Source of the DNA: Armatimonadota bacterium
GTDB lineage: Bacteria; Armatimonadota; UBA10988; DTZQ01
Length of the DNA stretch: 5,551 nt
Assembly (NCBI GenBank): GCA_012961305.1
Contig: DTZQ01000630.1
Location: 1-5,551, forward strand
Direction of reading: 5' to 3'
Numbering within the stretch: position 1 is the stretch's first letter; every line of letters begins with the position of its first letter. The notes under the pieces were generated by a model. That model had not been told where the DNA came from. It did no database searches and saw nothing but the letters and a program-made list of their open reading frames with translations. A program made the translations under genes and the position numbers. Shown here piece after piece: positions 4,749-5,551 of the stretch.

Positions 4749-5551
4749 GGAGAAGAGCCATCACTACGGTAAAAACTCTACCCGATGCTCAAGGACATTT
4801 CGGGCCCTACGGGGGCCGATTTGTCCCCGAGACCATGATGCGGGCGCTGGAACAGTTGACGGAGGAGTACCAACGGGCCAAGCAAGACCCTGAGTTCCAG
4901 CGCGAACTGGACTACTACTTGCGCGAATACGCCGGGCGGCCCACGCCCCTCTACTTCGCCGCGCGGCTCACGGAATACTTGGGCGGGGCCAAGATTTACC
5001 TCAAGCGGGAGGATTTGTGTCACACCGGGGCCCACAAAATCAACAACACTTTGGGGCAAATCCTGTTGGCCAAGCGCATTGGCAAGTGCCGCATCATCGC
5101 TGAAACGGGAGCCGGGCAGCATGGGGTAGCCACGGCTACGGCCGCGGCCATGTTCGGAATGGAGTGCGTCATCTACATGGGGGCGGTGGACATCCAGCGG
5201 CAGGCCCTCAACGTCTTGCGCATGCGCCTGTTGGGGGCCAAGGTGGTGTCCGTGGAAACCGGCGGCCGCACGCTGAAGGATGCCATCAACGAAGCCTTTC
5301 GCGATTGGATTGCCACGGTAGAGACCACCCACTACATTTTCGGCTCCGTCTGCGGGCCCCACCCCTACCCCCTGATGGTGCGCGATTTTCAGAGTGTCAT
5401 CGGGCGAGAGACCAAAGCCCAAATTTGGCAGAAGGAAAAACGCTTGCCCGATGTAATTTTAGCCTGTGTGGGAGGGGGGAGCAATGCCCTGGGGATTTTC
5501 TATCCCTTCCTGGCCGAGCCGGGGGTGCGGCTTGTGGGGGTGGAAGCGGCG
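4745..5551 (+). CDS. trpB: Tryptophan synthase beta chain, 3' end cut by window
   Basis: PLP enzyme that joins indole, channelled from TrpA, with serine to give tryptophan. The first 269 residues are present, about two thirds of a typical 390-400. Motifs: LPDAQGHFGPYGGRFVPE (12-29), RPTPLY (65-70), KREDLCHTGAHKINNT (87-102) with the PLP lysine K98, ETGAGQHGVA (120-129) with the catalytic E120, GSVCGPHPYP (200-209), and the phosphate loop GGGSNA (243-248). It belongs to the standard TrpB1 type that partners TrpA, so trpA probably follows. No ATG or GTG precedes the conserved N-terminus; the best start is TTG 4745, whose TTGA overlaps the trpF stop by 4 nt and is preceded by GGGAGG. ATC 4760 would give the more usual N-terminus (start-TTVKTLPD) but is not a normal start codon. 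Identity is certain; the start is not. Confidence 0.96.
   Translation, partial: MRRRAITTVKTLPDAQGHFGPYGGRFVPETMMRALEQLTEEYQRAKQDPEFQRELDYYLREYAGRPTPLYFAARLTEYLGGAKIYLKREDLCHTGAHKINNTLGQILLAKRIGKCRIIAETGAGQHGVATATAAAMFGMECVIYMGAVDIQRQALNVLRMRLLGAKVVSVETGGRTLKDAINEAFRDWIATVETTHYIFGSVCGPHPYPLMVRDFQSVIGRETKAQIWQKEKRLPDVILACVGGGSNALGIFYPFLAEPGVRLVGVEAA

Noticed and set aside
4778..5422. 214-codon open frame on the - strand
   Set aside because: It lies entirely opposite trpB, whose product is unmistakable, and its translation is the His/Gly/Pro-rich type produced by the antisense of a GC-rich gene.

Overview
The window looks like chromosomal DNA from a GC-rich bacterium. Coding is dense: genes sit 5 to 11 nt apart or overlap by 4 and 14 nt. 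The single AT-rich patch is the divergent intergenic region near 3152-3343, which carries sigma70-type promoters. The proteins are rich in Arg, Glu, Leu and Pro. The mix of a HEPN-domain protein, a secreted protein rich in beta-strands, a divergent Hsp70 and a trp cluster would fit a lineage such as Armatimonadota, Chloroflexota or a related, possibly thermophilic, group. That placement is an impression only; no marker here fixes the taxon.

Left part (1-1487, + strand): a small HEPN/UPF0332-type protein whose true start may lie before the window, then, 10 nt later, an unrecognised protein of 344 residues with a signal peptide. Each gene contains a striking hairpin-forming palindrome (26-47 and 842-870).

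Middle (1493-3151, - strand): a 552-residue Hsp70-family ATPase, convergent with the secreted-protein gene and separated from it by only 5 nt. Its nucleotide-binding domain is nearly complete and a beta-type substrate domain is recognisable, but the alpha-helical lid is absent. The classical hydrophobic interdomain linker is not recognisable, and the lysine equivalent to DnaK K70 appears to be Glu. Upstream sits a 9-codon reading frame with a strong Shine-Dalgarno sequence. Its stop lies 2 nt before the hsp70 ATG, which has no good ribosome site of its own.

Right part (3276-5551, + strand): a perfect-consensus sigma70 promoter (TTGACA, 17 nt, TATAAT) drives trpC, trpF and trpB. The last is cut by the window end, and trpA would be expected next. 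trpC and trpF overlap by 14 nt. trpF and trpB overlap by 4 nt if trpB starts at TTG. Together they carry phosphoribosylanthranilate through CdRP to indole-3-glycerol phosphate and on to tryptophan. No trpE, trpG or trpD lies between the promoter and trpC, so the early pathway genes must be elsewhere. The leader of about 33 nt leaves no room for a transcription attenuator.

The trp genes themselves are ordinary. The points most worth a second look are the upstream reading frame and unusual architecture of the Hsp70 gene, the intragenic palindromes, and the non-ATG start of trpB. I found no tRNA, rRNA, CRISPR array, insertion sequence or recognisable defence system.
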